A DNA stretch of 64,000 nt from Bacillota bacterium (GCA_023435305.1 JAEYRV010000024.1:62001-126000); one strand, 5' to 3'. Positions 42,076 through 51,683 are shown, counted from the stretch's first letter. Notes: a model not told the origin generated them from the letters alone. Program-made: numbers and translations.

Positions 42076-44856
42076 TTATACTCCTCTGTAATAGTGGCCT
42101 TTCGTAAAGCCTGAGACTTTTATCCTGTCCACGAGTCTGCCAAAGGCTGCTGTTCCGCCGGCGCCGCCGGATGCAGATGCCCTGTACAGCTTGACCAGCT
42201 CCTTTATGGTGCCCGGATCTTCGTCCCATATATAGAGCCTGAATATGTTAATGCCTGCCTTAATCAGGCTGGGCATACTATCGGGCACAAACAGCACATT
42301 TGAGTTGAGTATGGTGCTCCTGCAGTCAATATTGTCACATAAAACGGGGAAATCCATTCCAAGCCTGTCCTCCAGCACATAGCTCCCCTTATTGCAGCAG
42401 CCGCTGCATTTTGAGGATGTTCTGAAACCGCCCTCAACACTTCCAACAGGACAATATTCGCTTGTCATCAGAGGCAGCCTTCCATACACCGCCGCTTCCA
42501 AATCAGGCCTGCGATGCCCGCCTTGATCCTTCCATGGAGATATATCGGTCATATTCTTCAATTCTTTCAGCATTTCAAATATCTGCTGTACTGTGAGCTC
42601 GGCTGATATCGCAGTACTCTCAATGCCGTGTGCAGCAGCTTCAAGGACCGAATGCGCATTAAACAGGTTAAGCGGCATATCACCTGCGAGTCTCAAGCCG
42701 GATATACCCCTCAGCTTATGCAGCATGCCGATATTCGCAGCAAGAATACCATCGATACTATCCTCCGAAGTGTTTACCCATATGCCTTTTTCAGACGCGG
42801 CATCTTTTTTTGTATGCTTTTGTAGAAACCTATCCACAACTCTTTCATTATTTCCCGACGATATTGAAGGCAGCCAATAAAAGACCTCAGCACCTGAATC
42901 CCTGGCTGCTTTAACCACTTCCGCGCATCCAGGTCTGCCGTCAGCAGATACCGGCAGATACACTCTGTCGGCTCCGAGGCCGACCAGATCCATATCTCTG
43001 TCATATCTATAGAAATAAAGTGAAATCAATGGGTCGGCCGTTACCTGATCCCTTGGGCCATTGCCTTTGCTTTGACCTGTATTTTTACTTGTGTCTTCAT
43101 TTTTGCCTGGATCTGCGTTTTTGCCTGGATCTGCATCATACGCTGTTCTTGATATACTGCAGCTTCGGTCGGAATACCTGCCGGCTCTTTCATTATACAG
43201 AGCATCAAGCGCCTTTCTTCTGACCTCGTTTATTTCACTTACAGGTATCACCAGACCATCGTCCATATCAACAGTCAGTTCAGAAAAAAGGAACGGTGTT
43301 GATCCTGTTTTGCTTATCTGCTCACTGAGGCGTTCCTCCGTCAACGGCCTGTTGACAGCGGCTTCTGGCAGAACTGTCCCCTCAGCCCGCACTACGTGTC
43401 CGGCTCTGTCATCTGCAACAAGTGTCAGAGGCTGCCCGTCTTTGAAAACAACAGTTCCTTTAATAGCGATCCGTTTGGTGTTTCTGCCTGTGAATGATTC
43501 ACGGGCGGCCTTGATGAGCTCCATGTCAGTTGTTTTGTACAGCTTTCTTCCCGGGTTTATATTTCCTTTGAAATAGCCTATTTCAACAAAGTCGCCTCTG
43601 GCGGCCGTACCGACACTTTTTCCGCCTGTTCTTATAATACTGACCGTTCCCCCTGGGCTGTCAGAGCCCCCTGTCCATATCTCTACTCCGTCACCGATCG
43701 AAAGCTTGTCCTCCAGCTTGAGGCTGACTGTTTGGCGGCTGCCGTCGTATGATGCTGTCGTTCCGAGGAAAACGCCGCTGTTATTTGGCTTTTCATATGT
43801 CATCATGTCAGAGCCGCTTTTTCCAAGCAGATAACCGGAGGAGAAACCTCCCCTGTTGAATATCTGAAGCAGGTCATGGCGGTCCCTTTCGTCGATCTCA
43901 AGCTCAGTGCCTTCACCATTTTCCTGCTGTTCTAAAGCTATATCAAGATATTTTCTATATATCCGCACAACAGTAGCAACATATTCAGGGCTCTTCATCC
44001 TGCCCTCGATCTTGAGCGACTTGATCCCCGAAGCAGCAATCACTCCAAGCTGATCCAGGGCGCACATGTCCTTTGGGCTGAGGATGTAGCCCGACCCGGC
44101 CTGCGTTTTTGCATCCTTCTGATTGACGGGGTAACCCGACCCGGCCTGCGATGTCCCTGTGGCCTTTGCCCGTAGTCCGGCAGTCCGTGTCTGATGTGCC
44201 TCTGTTTGCAAGCCTGCATCCTTGACGATCATGTTGCTGCTTCCAAGCAGTTTGTACGGCAGTCTGCACGGCTGTGCGCATTTGCCCCTGTTGCCGCTTC
44301 TTCCGCCGATCATGCTGCTCATCAGGCATTGACCCGAATAGCATACACACAGGGCTCCATGTATGAACATTTCAATCTCAAGCCTTGTATTACGTGCAAT
44401 CAAAGCTGCCTGCTCCAATGTCAGCTCCCTGGCCAGCACGACTCTTTGAAAACCCATATCCTCCAACGCCAGAGCGCCCTCCAGATCATACACCGTCATC
44501 TGGGTACTGCCATGCAGCGGCAACTCAGGCAAATTGTCACGCAGAGCGCGTGCAAGGCCGATATCCTGCACAATGATTCCGTCTATCCCTGCATCACAGG
44601 CTTCTTCGGCATATGCAAGGGCTTGAGTGATTTCATCATCTCTCAACAGAGTATTGAGCGTCAGATAAATACTGGCATCTCTTGCATGAGCGTAACGCAG
44701 CTCCTCACGCAGAGCCTCCATATCAAAATTGTCCGCCTGCTGCCTTGCATTGAACAGCTTGCCGCCAAGGTATACAGCGTCCGCTCCATTCTCAACTGCC
44801 GCATGCAGCGCTTCACTGTTCCCTGCCGGAGCCAGCAGCTCGATCCTGTTTTTCAT
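42076..44856 (-). CDS. U32 family peptidase (RlhA/YrrO-type)
   Basis: 926 residues from ATG at 44856. The N-terminal U32 domain has ELLAPAGNSEALHAAVENGADAVYLGG-type sequence, GALCVCYSGQCLMSS and GNRGKCAQPCR with conserved Cys residues. A DUF3656-type C-terminal region follows. E. coli RlhA of this family makes ho5C2501 in 23S rRNA using prephenate. Two low-complexity stretches interrupt it (around 235-265, with QAGSGY repeats, and around 600-625, Asp/Pro/Gly/Lys/Asn rich). zapA and a metalloenzyme gene lie just upstream on the same strand, a common clostridial order. Confidence 0.88.
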   Translation of the reverse strand: MKNRIELLAPAGNSEALHAAVENGADAVYLGGKLFNARQQADNFDMEALREELRYAHARDASIYLTLNTLLRDDEITQALAYAEEACDAGIDGIIVQDIGLARALRDNLPELPLHGSTQMTVYDLEGALALEDMGFQRVVLARELTLEQAALIARNTRLEIEMFIHGALCVCYSGQCLMSSMIGGRSGNRGKCAQPCRLPYKLLGSSNMIVKDAGLQTEAHQTRTAGLRAKATGTSQAGSGYPVNQKDAKTQAGSGYILSPKDMCALDQLGVIAASGIKSLKIEGRMKSPEYVATVVRIYRKYLDIALEQQENGEGTELEIDERDRHDLLQIFNRGGFSSGYLLGKSGSDMMTYEKPNNSGVFLGTTASYDGSRQTVSLKLEDKLSIGDGVEIWTGGSDSPGGTVSIIRTGGKSVGTAARGDFVEIGYFKGNINPGRKLYKTTDMELIKAARESFTGRNTKRIAIKGTVVFKDGQPLTLVADDRAGHVVRAEGTVLPEAAVNRPLTEERLSEQISKTGSTPFLFSELTVDMDDGLVIPVSEINEVRRKALDALYNERAGRYSDRSCSISRTAYDADPGKNADPGKNEDTSKNTGQSKGNGPRDQVTADPLISLYFYRYDRDMDLVGLGADRVYLPVSADGRPGCAEVVKAARDSGAEVFYWLPSISSGNNERVVDRFLQKHTKKDAASEKGIWVNTSEDSIDGILAANIGMLHKLRGISGLRLAGDMPLNLFNAHSVLEAAAHGIESTAISAELTVQQIFEMLKELKNMTDISPWKDQGGHRRPDLEAAVYGRLPLMTSEYCPVGSVEGGFRTSSKCSGCCNKGSYVLEDRLGMDFPVLCDNIDCRSTILNSNVLFVPDSMPSLIKAGINIFRLYIWDEDPGTIKELVKLYRASASGGAGGTAAFGRLVDRIKVSGFTKGHYYRGV

Positions 44857-44889
44857 AATAACTCCCGTTTCTGTCAGCACACAATGCAT

Positions 44890-45759
44890 CTATTTAAGCA
44901 GTTTCACCACTAAAGGCACTATATCGACTAACGATTTTACAGTAATTGCAGCTCTATCAGGTATATTACCATACAATATCGTTGGCACAAGGTTCTTTGT
45001 GTGAGTCTTTACTGATATATCTTCAATATTTCCATGATCGCTTGTTATAAACAGCAAATCTTTGCCGGGATCAATTATTTCGATCAGTGCGCCTATAAAC
45101 GAATCCAGCCGCTCTATTATTTCGACAGCAAGCTCCATATTCATCTTATGGCCGACGAGATCTGTCAGGAAAAACTCAAACAGTGTAAAGTCATTTTCAG
45201 CTGCGATGGCATAATATCGCTCCGCCGCCTCTGCCGGTGTTATTATTCTGGTATCGTATCCGCTTTCCGCGACGATCCGGCCCGTTATATCATGATATAT
45301 GGACCTGCCGAGCTTGTAATCCTCAACCTTGCGGAAGGGAAGTCCGACGGACATGGTCATGACTGAAGTAACAGATGGTTTGTACCGCTTTTGCTTCGGG
45401 TCATTCATCACATCGAGGTATTCCTGCCTGTACGCGTTGGCATTGGCGACCCTGAAGCCCTTCCTCTGAAGCATCGTAAACATGTTGTCCCGGCAGATGA
45501 TATCCCTGAGTTCCCTGGTAGGCTGCGCATTTACATGCCGGCCGACAGCCTTGGGGGCATTGACACCGGTAAAAATCGTTGTCTGACCGGTAGCGCTTTG
45601 CGGAAGCCCATCCACGCCGAGAAGAGCATCGGTGGGTATAACCAGACCGTCGCAAAAAAGTCTGTCGAAGGCTGGTGTTTTTGCTGCATATATCGGATTC
45701 TTAGCCGGATCATTTTCTCCGATGCCGAATCCATCGATGAATATGAACAGTATCTTCAT
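44890..45759 (-). CDS. Alkaline-phosphatase superfamily metalloenzyme (phosphopentomutase/iPGM-like)
   Basis: 289 residues from ATG at 45759; AAGGG lies 10 nt upstream. It begins KILFIFIDGFGIGENDP, the first metal site. SATGQTTIFTGVNA supplies the Thr/Ser nucleophile region, and FITSDHGNIEDIS the later metal ligands. The core is shorter than DeoB or full iPGM and lacks a cap domain, so it is a family member of uncertain specificity. It probably transfers or hydrolyses phosphate. A longer start (45975) would add 72 unconserved residues overlapping zapA. Confidence 0.8.
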   Translation of the reverse strand: MKILFIFIDGFGIGENDPAKNPIYAAKTPAFDRLFCDGLVIPTDALLGVDGLPQSATGQTTIFTGVNAPKAVGRHVNAQPTRELRDIICRDNMFTMLQRKGFRVANANAYRQEYLDVMNDPKQKRYKPSVTSVMTMSVGLPFRKVEDYKLGRSIYHDITGRIVAESGYDTRIITPAEAAERYYAIAAENDFTLFEFFLTDLVGHKMNMELAVEIIERLDSFIGALIEIIDPGKDLLFITSDHGNIEDISVKTHTKNLVPTILYGNIPDRAAITVKSLVDIVPLVVKLLK

Positions 45760-45883
45760 CTCATTTGCCCTTCCCGTAATATGATATAAAAAACGCTCTG
45801 CAGGGAAACCCCCATGCAAAGCGGCTGAAAATTTCTTTGGTTTATGCCGTACCCGTTCCGGTTCGGATCCACTACGGCTGCCC

Positions 45884-46294
45884 TTATTCCTTGGCACGTT
45901 CTGCCTTATCCAGCGAAATGCGCACCTCTCTGATTTCCGTTTCCTTCTTTGCCAGTTCCAGCTTGAAGTCGGCATTCTGGCTGTTCAGTGCAATATTTTC
46001 CTGATGGAGTTCTTTATTCTCTTCCTTTAGCTTTTCCAGCTGCTCTGTCATTTTTTTCAGTTCTTTTTTCAGATTCTGCTCGGATTCATAGCACTTGAAA
46101 AAGTCATCACTAACGTTTATTGCCGTCAGGACAGCAGCCATCGAAGTACTCAACTTATTGCTGACTCTCATTATGTCTGTCATTTTTTTGTCTACATAGA
46201 GTCCTATTCTATGTATATACTCTATCGGCTCAGTTCCAACCAAAGTATAATCCTTGCCGGCTATCCTAAGTTCGACCTTGTTTTTGGCAGTCAA
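45884..46294 (-). CDS. zapA: Cell division protein ZapA
   Basis: 136 residues from TTG at 46294, preceded at 11 nt by AAAGGA; an ATG at 46306 directly abuts that site. The N-terminal ZapA domain reads KNKVELRIAGKDYTLVGTE, then DVKK-type helix and SNKLSTSMAAVLTAINVSDD. A long coiled coil follows (about 70-136), longer than the E. coli protein. ZapA bundles FtsZ at the septum. U32 peptidase genes commonly follow zapA in Firmicutes, which supports the call. Confidence 0.92.
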   Translation of the reverse strand: MTAKNKVELRIAGKDYTLVGTEPIEYIHRIGLYVDKKMTDIMRVSNKLSTSMAAVLTAINVSDDFFKCYESEQNLKKELKKMTEQLEKLKEENKELHQENIALNSQNADFKLELAKKETEIREVRISLDKAERAKE

Positions 46295-46365
46295 TGCAAT
46301 CAGCATCCTTTCGGCGTTATCCGAATACAGCTTATGATAACTATGCGCATCTTAGAGATAATTTA

Positions 46366-46410
46366 TAAGGAGACTGTCTCCAAAAATGGTATTCTGGAAA
46401 CGTCTCCTTA
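46366..46410 (-). terminator. Terminator-like hairpin after the flotillin gene
   Basis: TAAGGAGAC pairs with GTCTCCTTA, with further pairing inside (GTCTCC/GGAAAC). No strong T run. Confidence 0.5.
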
Positions 46411-46462
46411 CATTATACTATATTTCGCTAAAAAAGAATATGTTTTAATATTTTTTGACTAT

Positions 46463-47923
46463 TTATTGTTCACCAGCGTCCGATGCCTTTGTTTCATTGC
46501 CTCCGGCGTAGTTCTTAAGTATATTTGTTATGTCTACTCCCGTGAGACCTTTTACTGTTTCAGGCAGCTGCGCCATGATATTGGTGATATCCTTCGTGAT
46601 CTTTGATGCGCCGGAATCTCCGATCATGACTATCTTTTCTGTCTTTGACAACGGCTGCGATATAGCAGAAGCTATCTCAGGCAGCTTTTCGATTACCATC
46701 TGTGCTATAGCCGCATCATTAAACAGCTTGTAAGCTTCAGCCTTCTTAGCCAGAGCCTCGGCCTCAGCCTGACCCTTTGCCTTGATTATCTCGGCTTCAG
46801 CTTCACCTCTTGCTCTGATGATCTCAGCATCTGCAAGACCTGCCAGCTTTATGGCCTCGGCCTTAGCAGCTCCCTCAGCCTTGATTGCGAACGACTGACC
46901 TTCAGCTTCCTTTGACTTCTTGATCCTGTCAGCTTCGGATGCGATCTCAGTCTTATACTTCTCTGCATCTGCCGGCTTCCTGATCATTGCGTCCAGTTCC
47001 TTCTCTTTTCTGAGAGCTTCCTGTTCCTGCAGTTCGATTTCCTTCTGTTTCTTTATGATTTCGACCTGCATAGCTTCCTTCTGGACTTCCTGCTCTATGA
47101 CAAATTTCTTCTTGTCGTACGCAAGGTCGGATTCAGCCTTTCTCTCATTGATGGATGCCTGATAGTCAGCCATCTTCATTTCCTTGTCCCTATTGGCTTC
47201 TGCTACCTTGGTCTCAGCCAGGTACTTGGCTGTCTGGCCCGCCTGCATTGCTTCAGCGCTCTTGATGTCGGCGTCTCTCTTTGCTTCAGCCTGACCAATG
47301 ACGGCATCTCTCTGTACTCTTGCGATCTGTGCCTTACCGAGGCTTTCCAGGTATCCGTTTTTATCAGCGATCTCTCTGATCGTAAACGAAATTATTTTCA
47401 AACCCATGTTGGCCAGGTCGCCAGCTGCAAGCTCCTGGACCTTCTGAGCAAATGCGTCTCTGTTCTGGTTGATCTCTTCAACTGTAAGATTACCAACTAT
47501 AGAACGGAGATGTCCTTCCAGCGTCTGAGTAGCGATCCTTCTGATCTCGTCCTCCTTCAGACTTAGAAACTGCTCTGCTGCTGTCGCTATCGCTTCCTGT
47601 GTTGAGTCGATCTTTACCTGCGCTATACCGTCAACAGTGACCTGAACACCTTGCGATGTGTATGCACTGGAGTTAACGTCGAGCGGCATTGTTCTGAGTG
47701 ATATGGTCTTTGATATTTCAAGTATCGGCCACACAAATGTAGCTCCGCCCTTGACTATCCTGAAACCAACCACCTGGCCGTTGGCAAGTCTCTTTTTACG
47801 GCCTGAAACTATCAACGCCTCATCCGGACCGACCTTGACATATCTTCCTACAAATACTGAGATCAGTATGAAGATGACAATGACAAGAACGATTGCGATC
47901 CCTATGGGTATTAGATATTCCAT
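46463..47923 (-). CDS. Flotillin-family membrane protein (FloT/YuaG-like)
   Basis: 486 residues. One N-terminal membrane segment (LIPIGIAIVLVIVIFILISVF) is followed by the SPFH domain (GRYVKVGPDEALIVSGRKK through LKIISFTIREIAD) and a long Ala/Glu-rich helical region (RGEAEAEIIKAKG, EAEALAKKAEAYK). Flotillins gather in membrane microdomains and scaffold other membrane proteins. It starts 15 nt after the NfeD gene, the conserved NfeD-flotillin pair (YuaF-YuaG). The C-terminal tail is short and polar. Confidence 0.95.
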   Translation of the reverse strand: MEYLIPIGIAIVLVIVIFILISVFVGRYVKVGPDEALIVSGRKKRLANGQVVGFRIVKGGATFVWPILEISKTISLRTMPLDVNSSAYTSQGVQVTVDGIAQVKIDSTQEAIATAAEQFLSLKEDEIRRIATQTLEGHLRSIVGNLTVEEINQNRDAFAQKVQELAAGDLANMGLKIISFTIREIADKNGYLESLGKAQIARVQRDAVIGQAEAKRDADIKSAEAMQAGQTAKYLAETKVAEANRDKEMKMADYQASINERKAESDLAYDKKKFVIEQEVQKEAMQVEIIKKQKEIELQEQEALRKEKELDAMIRKPADAEKYKTEIASEADRIKKSKEAEGQSFAIKAEGAAKAEAIKLAGLADAEIIRARGEAEAEIIKAKGQAEAEALAKKAEAYKLFNDAAIAQMVIEKLPEIASAISQPLSKTEKIVMIGDSGASKITKDITNIMAQLPETVKGLTGVDITNILKNYAGGNETKASDAGEQ

Positions 47924-47938
47924 TGCAAATCCCCCTTT

Positions 47939-48928
47939 TTAGTGTTTATTTCCAGCATTTCTGCGTGGTTTACCATCATCAGCATTCCCGGGATCCTCTA
48001 TGCTCTCCCGGCCATCTATTTCTCCCTCATCAACAGGACTGTCCGTATCTCCATAATCTCCCGGATCGCTCGTATCTCCCGGATCTCCCGGATTGCTCGT
48101 ATCTCCCGGATCTCCCGGATTGCTCGGATCTCCCGGATCTCCCGGATCCTTTCCAGCCCCGGGTCCCCAATCCGCCCGGCTTGTTTCCGGGACATTGTCA
48201 AAAACAACATCATCAAGAGTCAGCTTTTGCTGCACCACTGCTACACTTCCTGATATCTCCCTGATAATGACATCGGCGCCTCTTCGGATCGCCTCTCCGT
48301 CCAATGATCTGGCTGTCAATGTGGACCTTATGCCATTTGCTTTATATGCGATCTCTCCGAGTCCATTTTCAGGAACCGGTGTAATGATCTCTGCTTCAAA
48401 TCCGATGAGTTCATCAAGCGAGAATACCGAATTCGACTGAGACCCATACATAAACTTTACCACGCCGAAAAACAGCGCGACCCCTATAGCACCTGCAAAT
48501 CCCAGTGCAACTATAGTACTCATCAGACCATCGAGTCCGAAGCCCGTCATGGATATGAGTCCTATTGCTCCGAATGTAGTAATGGCACTGGCTATTACCA
48601 GTGGGCTGAAGGGTGAAGGAGAATCCGCATCATCTCCATGAGCATGATGTGCTCCGTCATGGCCCGCATCCATGCAATGGTCACAGCTGATATCATGACC
48701 TATGTCTACGCCATGGCCTGCCCCGATATCATGGCCTATATCCACACCGTGGCCCACCCCGATATCATGGCCTATGTCAACACCGTGGCCTGCCCCGATA
48801 TCATGGCCTATATCTGCTCCATGGTCAATGCCGCCATCGTGACCGCTGTCTCCATGACCGCCCAGCAGGAATGATGCAGCTGAATAAAATATCCCAAATG
48901 CAAGACATCCAATAAATACGTACAGCAG
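47939..48928 (-). CDS. NfeD-family protein with His/Asp-rich repeats and a CTG start
   Basis: 329 residues if the start is CTG at 48928. GGAGG (48942-48938) lies 9 nt before this CTG. No ATG, GTG or TTG in frame is close enough, and a stop codon sits two codons upstream, so the frame starting at 48757 is too short. The new N-terminus gives a membrane segment (LYVFIGCLAFGIFYSAASFLLGG). Four 12-residue units (GHGVDIGHDIGA) and further His/Asp repeats follow, then two membrane helices, an NfeD-like OB fold (ELIGFEAEIITPVPENGLGEI) and a collagen-like Gly-Asp-Pro tail. It pairs with flotillin. Metal binding by the His repeats is inferred. Confidence 0.78.
   Translation of the reverse strand: MLYVFIGCLAFGIFYSAASFLLGGHGDSGHDGGIDHGADIGHDIGAGHGVDIGHDIGVGHGVDIGHDIGAGHGVDIGHDISCDHCMDAGHDGAHHAHGDDADSPSPFSPLVIASAITTFGAIGLISMTGFGLDGLMSTIVALGFAGAIGVALFFGVVKFMYGSQSNSVFSLDELIGFEAEIITPVPENGLGEIAYKANGIRSTLTARSLDGEAIRRGADVIIREISGSVAVVQQKLTLDDVVFDNVPETSRADWGPGAGKDPGDPGDPSNPGDPGDTSNPGDPGDTSDPGDYGDTDSPVDEGEIDGRESIEDPGNADDGKPRRNAGNKH
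48055..48155. repeat. Tandem repeat coding Gly-Asp-Pro/Ser-Asn-Pro
   Basis: CGGATCTCCCGGAT-type units (9-bp period) repeat about ten times and encode the collagen-like tail of the NfeD protein. Confidence 0.8.
48690..48820. repeat. 36-bp tandem repeat coding GHGVDIGHDIGA
   Basis: The unit containing GATATCATGGCCTAT recurs about every 36 bp, four to five times, inside the NfeD gene. Confidence 0.8.
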
Positions 48929-48942
48929 AGAACATCACCTCC

Positions 48943-49318
48943 GTTCGATCAGCGTTCGTGTATATTTTACCATATATACCATCATAATGGTATGCCATTT
49001 TCGTCAGATAACACAACCTACAAGCAACCCAATAACTCAGGTATAAGTTGAGTTACATACTATATACGCACCCATTGCCGAAATAGTTTATCAATCAAAA
49101 TAAAAAACGCAATTATCCTCATAATAACGCATCATAACGCATCGTTATATAAACCTTCGCGCCTATTTTATTGTAGCTGGCCGACTGTCTATGATAACTG
49201 CACGACCACTTATGATAGCTGATACCAGATGATAGCTGATACCAGAGTGCTAACAATAGCTATTCCCTGACTATATCATTATTGTAACAGCTGGCCTATT
49301 ATACAAGCGGGTCCGCCT
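48943..49318. other. Intergenic region
   Basis: No gene recognised. ATGATAGCTGATACCAG is duplicated in tandem near 49205-49245, and ATAACGCATCATAACGCATCGTTAT (split here: ATAACGCATC and GATGCGTTAT-like arms) near 49125-49148 is a short repeat. Possible promoter DNA for the NfeD-flotillin unit lies at the left. Confidence 0.5.
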
Positions 49319-50953
49319 TCAGAAGTTGATAATCTTGCTATCCTCCGGATTTATATAAAGGAGCCAATAGCCAAACGCGCCATATCGTTGCCTGTTTCCT
49401 TCAGCCTGCACCCATTTGCTCATCTCTCCAAAGGGTGAGGGATCCACCATATACATTCCCGGGACTCCGCATATAAGATATCTCTGACCTGTCTTATGCA
49501 TAAATACCCCGACGATGAGATGCTTGTATTTGTAGTGAGCCATCATTACTGCCGGATTGAACATAAGCGGCGATCTTATGTTGTTTTGATAAAACATGTT
49601 GTTGAGGTTGACAGGGTTTGTAACCCTCCACCACATGTAGTCGCTTCTCTTGCTATGGAACGGGTCGCATATGTCAAAGCTCTTGTAAAACTCCTCTTCA
49701 AGTCCATCAAGATTTCCTTCAGCCTGTGCTTCTACCGTGCTGGGTGCATCGCGCCTGCTTATTTGACAGGAACTGCATGGCTCAAATTTATTGGCACCAT
49801 TGAGGACTGCTCCGCAAATATTTCCATTCAGGTAGACACATTCGGTATTAATTTTGCCCGTACTGCCAGGATACTTGTATTCTGTACCGGGAGGCTGCTG
49901 TACCTGTTGTTTGTACTTTTCTGCATCGTTGTCTGTTGCTTGTGGGACGGTATTTGAATAGGAATCTTCGTGCTCGTTCTGCGGCTTTGCAGTTGAAACA
50001 TCTTGATTTTTTTGCACCATATTATTGACTGTTTCAGGCTGAATTGCATTCACATCCGCATAATCGGCAATACCTTCCTGTTCGTTCGCCTCCACCTCGT
50101 TATCTCCCTTAAGTGACTCCATCTGAGCAGTAATTTCCGCTTTGTTGCCCGCCTCCACCTCGCCATCTGTCTCCGCGGTCTCCGCGGTCTCCGCTGTCTC
50201 TGCGGTCTCTGCTGTCTCTGCGGTCTCTGCTGTCTCTGCGGTCTCCGGCTGTATATTCATCTCCACTACACTTTCTGTCTCCAGAGTCTTCATCTGTATA
50301 TTCATCTCCGCTACACTATCCACCTCCGGAGTCTCAGGCTGATAATCCAGCTCATCAGAAGACTCGGCTCCAGTCTTTGGCAATACCTTGTATTCAGGCA
50401 CTAACTTCTCAGAAAGTTCAAATTGCGGCGGGTACTCTGTCTTTGACCCTGGTTGGTAATAATCCTCGTGTTGAAAAGTGTTGTTAGTCTGCTCAGCTTC
50501 CAATTTCTTTTGCATAGCCTTACGAAAACCGCCCCGCCAATCCGTGCGGCCATTACGGTAGCCTGCCAACGGGCATGTGACACTGGCTCCTGCTCTTCTC
50601 TCCGTTTCGACTAAAACAGCAAATGTATCAAACTCATCAACGGAGTAAACCGAACCATCGACATATCCCTGGTCAAATACCATCTCCAGTTCAGCTTTCC
50701 CGCCGGAATGTCTGAATTCACCTGCTCTGACATACTCCATTGCACCCTCGCGGGTCCGGATCAGGTACAATACATATCCAAATCTCCCGTTACCATTCCT
50801 GAGGTTTTGTATAACAGCCGAAAGCCTCTCTCTCCTGTCACGAACTTCAATCAGCAGATGACCGGACGGCTTTTTCCCTTCCTCATATCCGCTGTCCTCA
50901 TTCGAAAATATAATGAAATTCCTGTGATATTTTTTTGAAGCGGCAGAAACCAT
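49319..50953 (-). CDS. Uncharacterised clostridial protein with Glu-Thr-Ala tandem repeats
   Basis: 544 residues from ATG at 50953 (AAGGAGGGG upstream). The N-terminal 140 residues are beta-rich and begin KKYHRNFIIFSNEDSGYEEG; the C-terminal 130 residues (FDICDPFHSKRSDYMWWRV, KHLIVGVFMHKTGQRYLICGVPG) look like a second folded domain. Between them is a 250-residue acidic, low-complexity linker with eight or more Glu-Thr-Ala units. This split layout recurs in Clostridia, often near spore genes, but the function is unknown. Cys at 404-411 (CSSCQIS) may bind metal. Confidence 0.7.
   Translation of the reverse strand: MVSAASKKYHRNFIIFSNEDSGYEEGKKPSGHLLIEVRDRRERLSAVIQNLRNGNGRFGYVLYLIRTREGAMEYVRAGEFRHSGGKAELEMVFDQGYVDGSVYSVDEFDTFAVLVETERRAGASVTCPLAGYRNGRTDWRGGFRKAMQKKLEAEQTNNTFQHEDYYQPGSKTEYPPQFELSEKLVPEYKVLPKTGAESSDELDYQPETPEVDSVAEMNIQMKTLETESVVEMNIQPETAETAETAETAETAETAETAETAETDGEVEAGNKAEITAQMESLKGDNEVEANEQEGIADYADVNAIQPETVNNMVQKNQDVSTAKPQNEHEDSYSNTVPQATDNDAEKYKQQVQQPPGTEYKYPGSTGKINTECVYLNGNICGAVLNGANKFEPCSSCQISRRDAPSTVEAQAEGNLDGLEEEFYKSFDICDPFHSKRSDYMWWRVTNPVNLNNMFYQNNIRSPLMFNPAVMMAHYKYKHLIVGVFMHKTGQRYLICGVPGMYMVDPSPFGEMSKWVQAEGNRQRYGAFGYWLLYINPEDSKIINF
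50169..50248. repeat. 9-bp tandem repeat coding Glu-Thr-Ala
   Basis: TCCGCGGTC/TCTGCGGTC-type 9-mers repeat about nine times without interruption in the gene at 49319-50953; the copies alternate C/T at the third base. Confidence 0.85.
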
Positions 50954-51242
50954 ATGACCCCTCCTTAAATAACAATGCAATTAATTCATAATTGCAAACC
51001 ATCACTTCATATAATCTATGTATATGTATCCAGAAAACGAAAAATCACACGGGCCATAGCAGCTTATTTGGTCCGTGCTTCTCTGAATCAGACTGATTAG
51101 CTGAAACCTGCTGATTAATGTCATGCATTTTTCGGGATTCTATTAACTGGCCTTTGCATATGACTCCTGCCCCGGATTAAAGACAAAGCAGCTAAGAACT
51201 GGCATTACTATTGGGCCCTTACTTATTGGACAATATAGGGGA

Positions 51243-51417
51243 GTGTGCAAAAACCACGTCATTTGGGCACGCTTCCATTGATTCTATTGATGATATTCAA
51301 TGGTTCCTTCAAATTTTATTGTAAGTATTCAATTATTACGGCAAATAATCAGATTATTATCGACTTATGTAGACTCCAGAATATATTGAGCGCCCAGAAC
51401 TTGCACTTTTTGCACAC
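51243..51417 (+). mobile_element. MITE-like inverted-repeat element, copy B
   Basis: 175 bp. Left end GTGTGCAAAAACCACGTCAT and right end ACTTGCACTTTTTGCACAC are inverted; TTTGGGCA and GCGCCCAGAA are the inner arms. Inside it has ATTCTATTGATGATATTC, shared with copy C (inverted there) and copy A, and TTATGTAGACTC, shared with copy C. Confidence 0.65.
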
Positions 51418-51648
51418 CGCGGTCTTGGGAAATCAGAACTACTGCTCTTATTTGTAAAATCATCCATTTTGCATATATCTACTATATTTATATGGTTAAT
51501 CATCTATGCGGGATACTTATACTGCCTTTATTTATAATCCGGCACCAGTGTGGCTCCTGCTGGACTGATTATATTGCACGTTTACCTCAACGGCTCCTCA
51601 TTGAGGGTATGGGAAAGTTAAGCAGATCGTATGGAGTCATTTAAAACG

Positions 51649-51683
51649 GTAGTGGTCCAAAATTCAATTAAAGTCTAAAATAT
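51649..51683 (-). repeat. Inverted single unit of the 41-bp repeat
   Basis: AGTGGTCCAAAATTCAATTAAAGTC; its reverse complement has GACTTTAATTGAATTTTGGACCACT and matches the array core with two changes. Confidence 0.65.

Noticed and set aside
51245..51457. A short plus-strand frame in MITE-like copy B
   Set aside because: It lies within inverted repeats, has no ribosome binding site and no recognisable domain.
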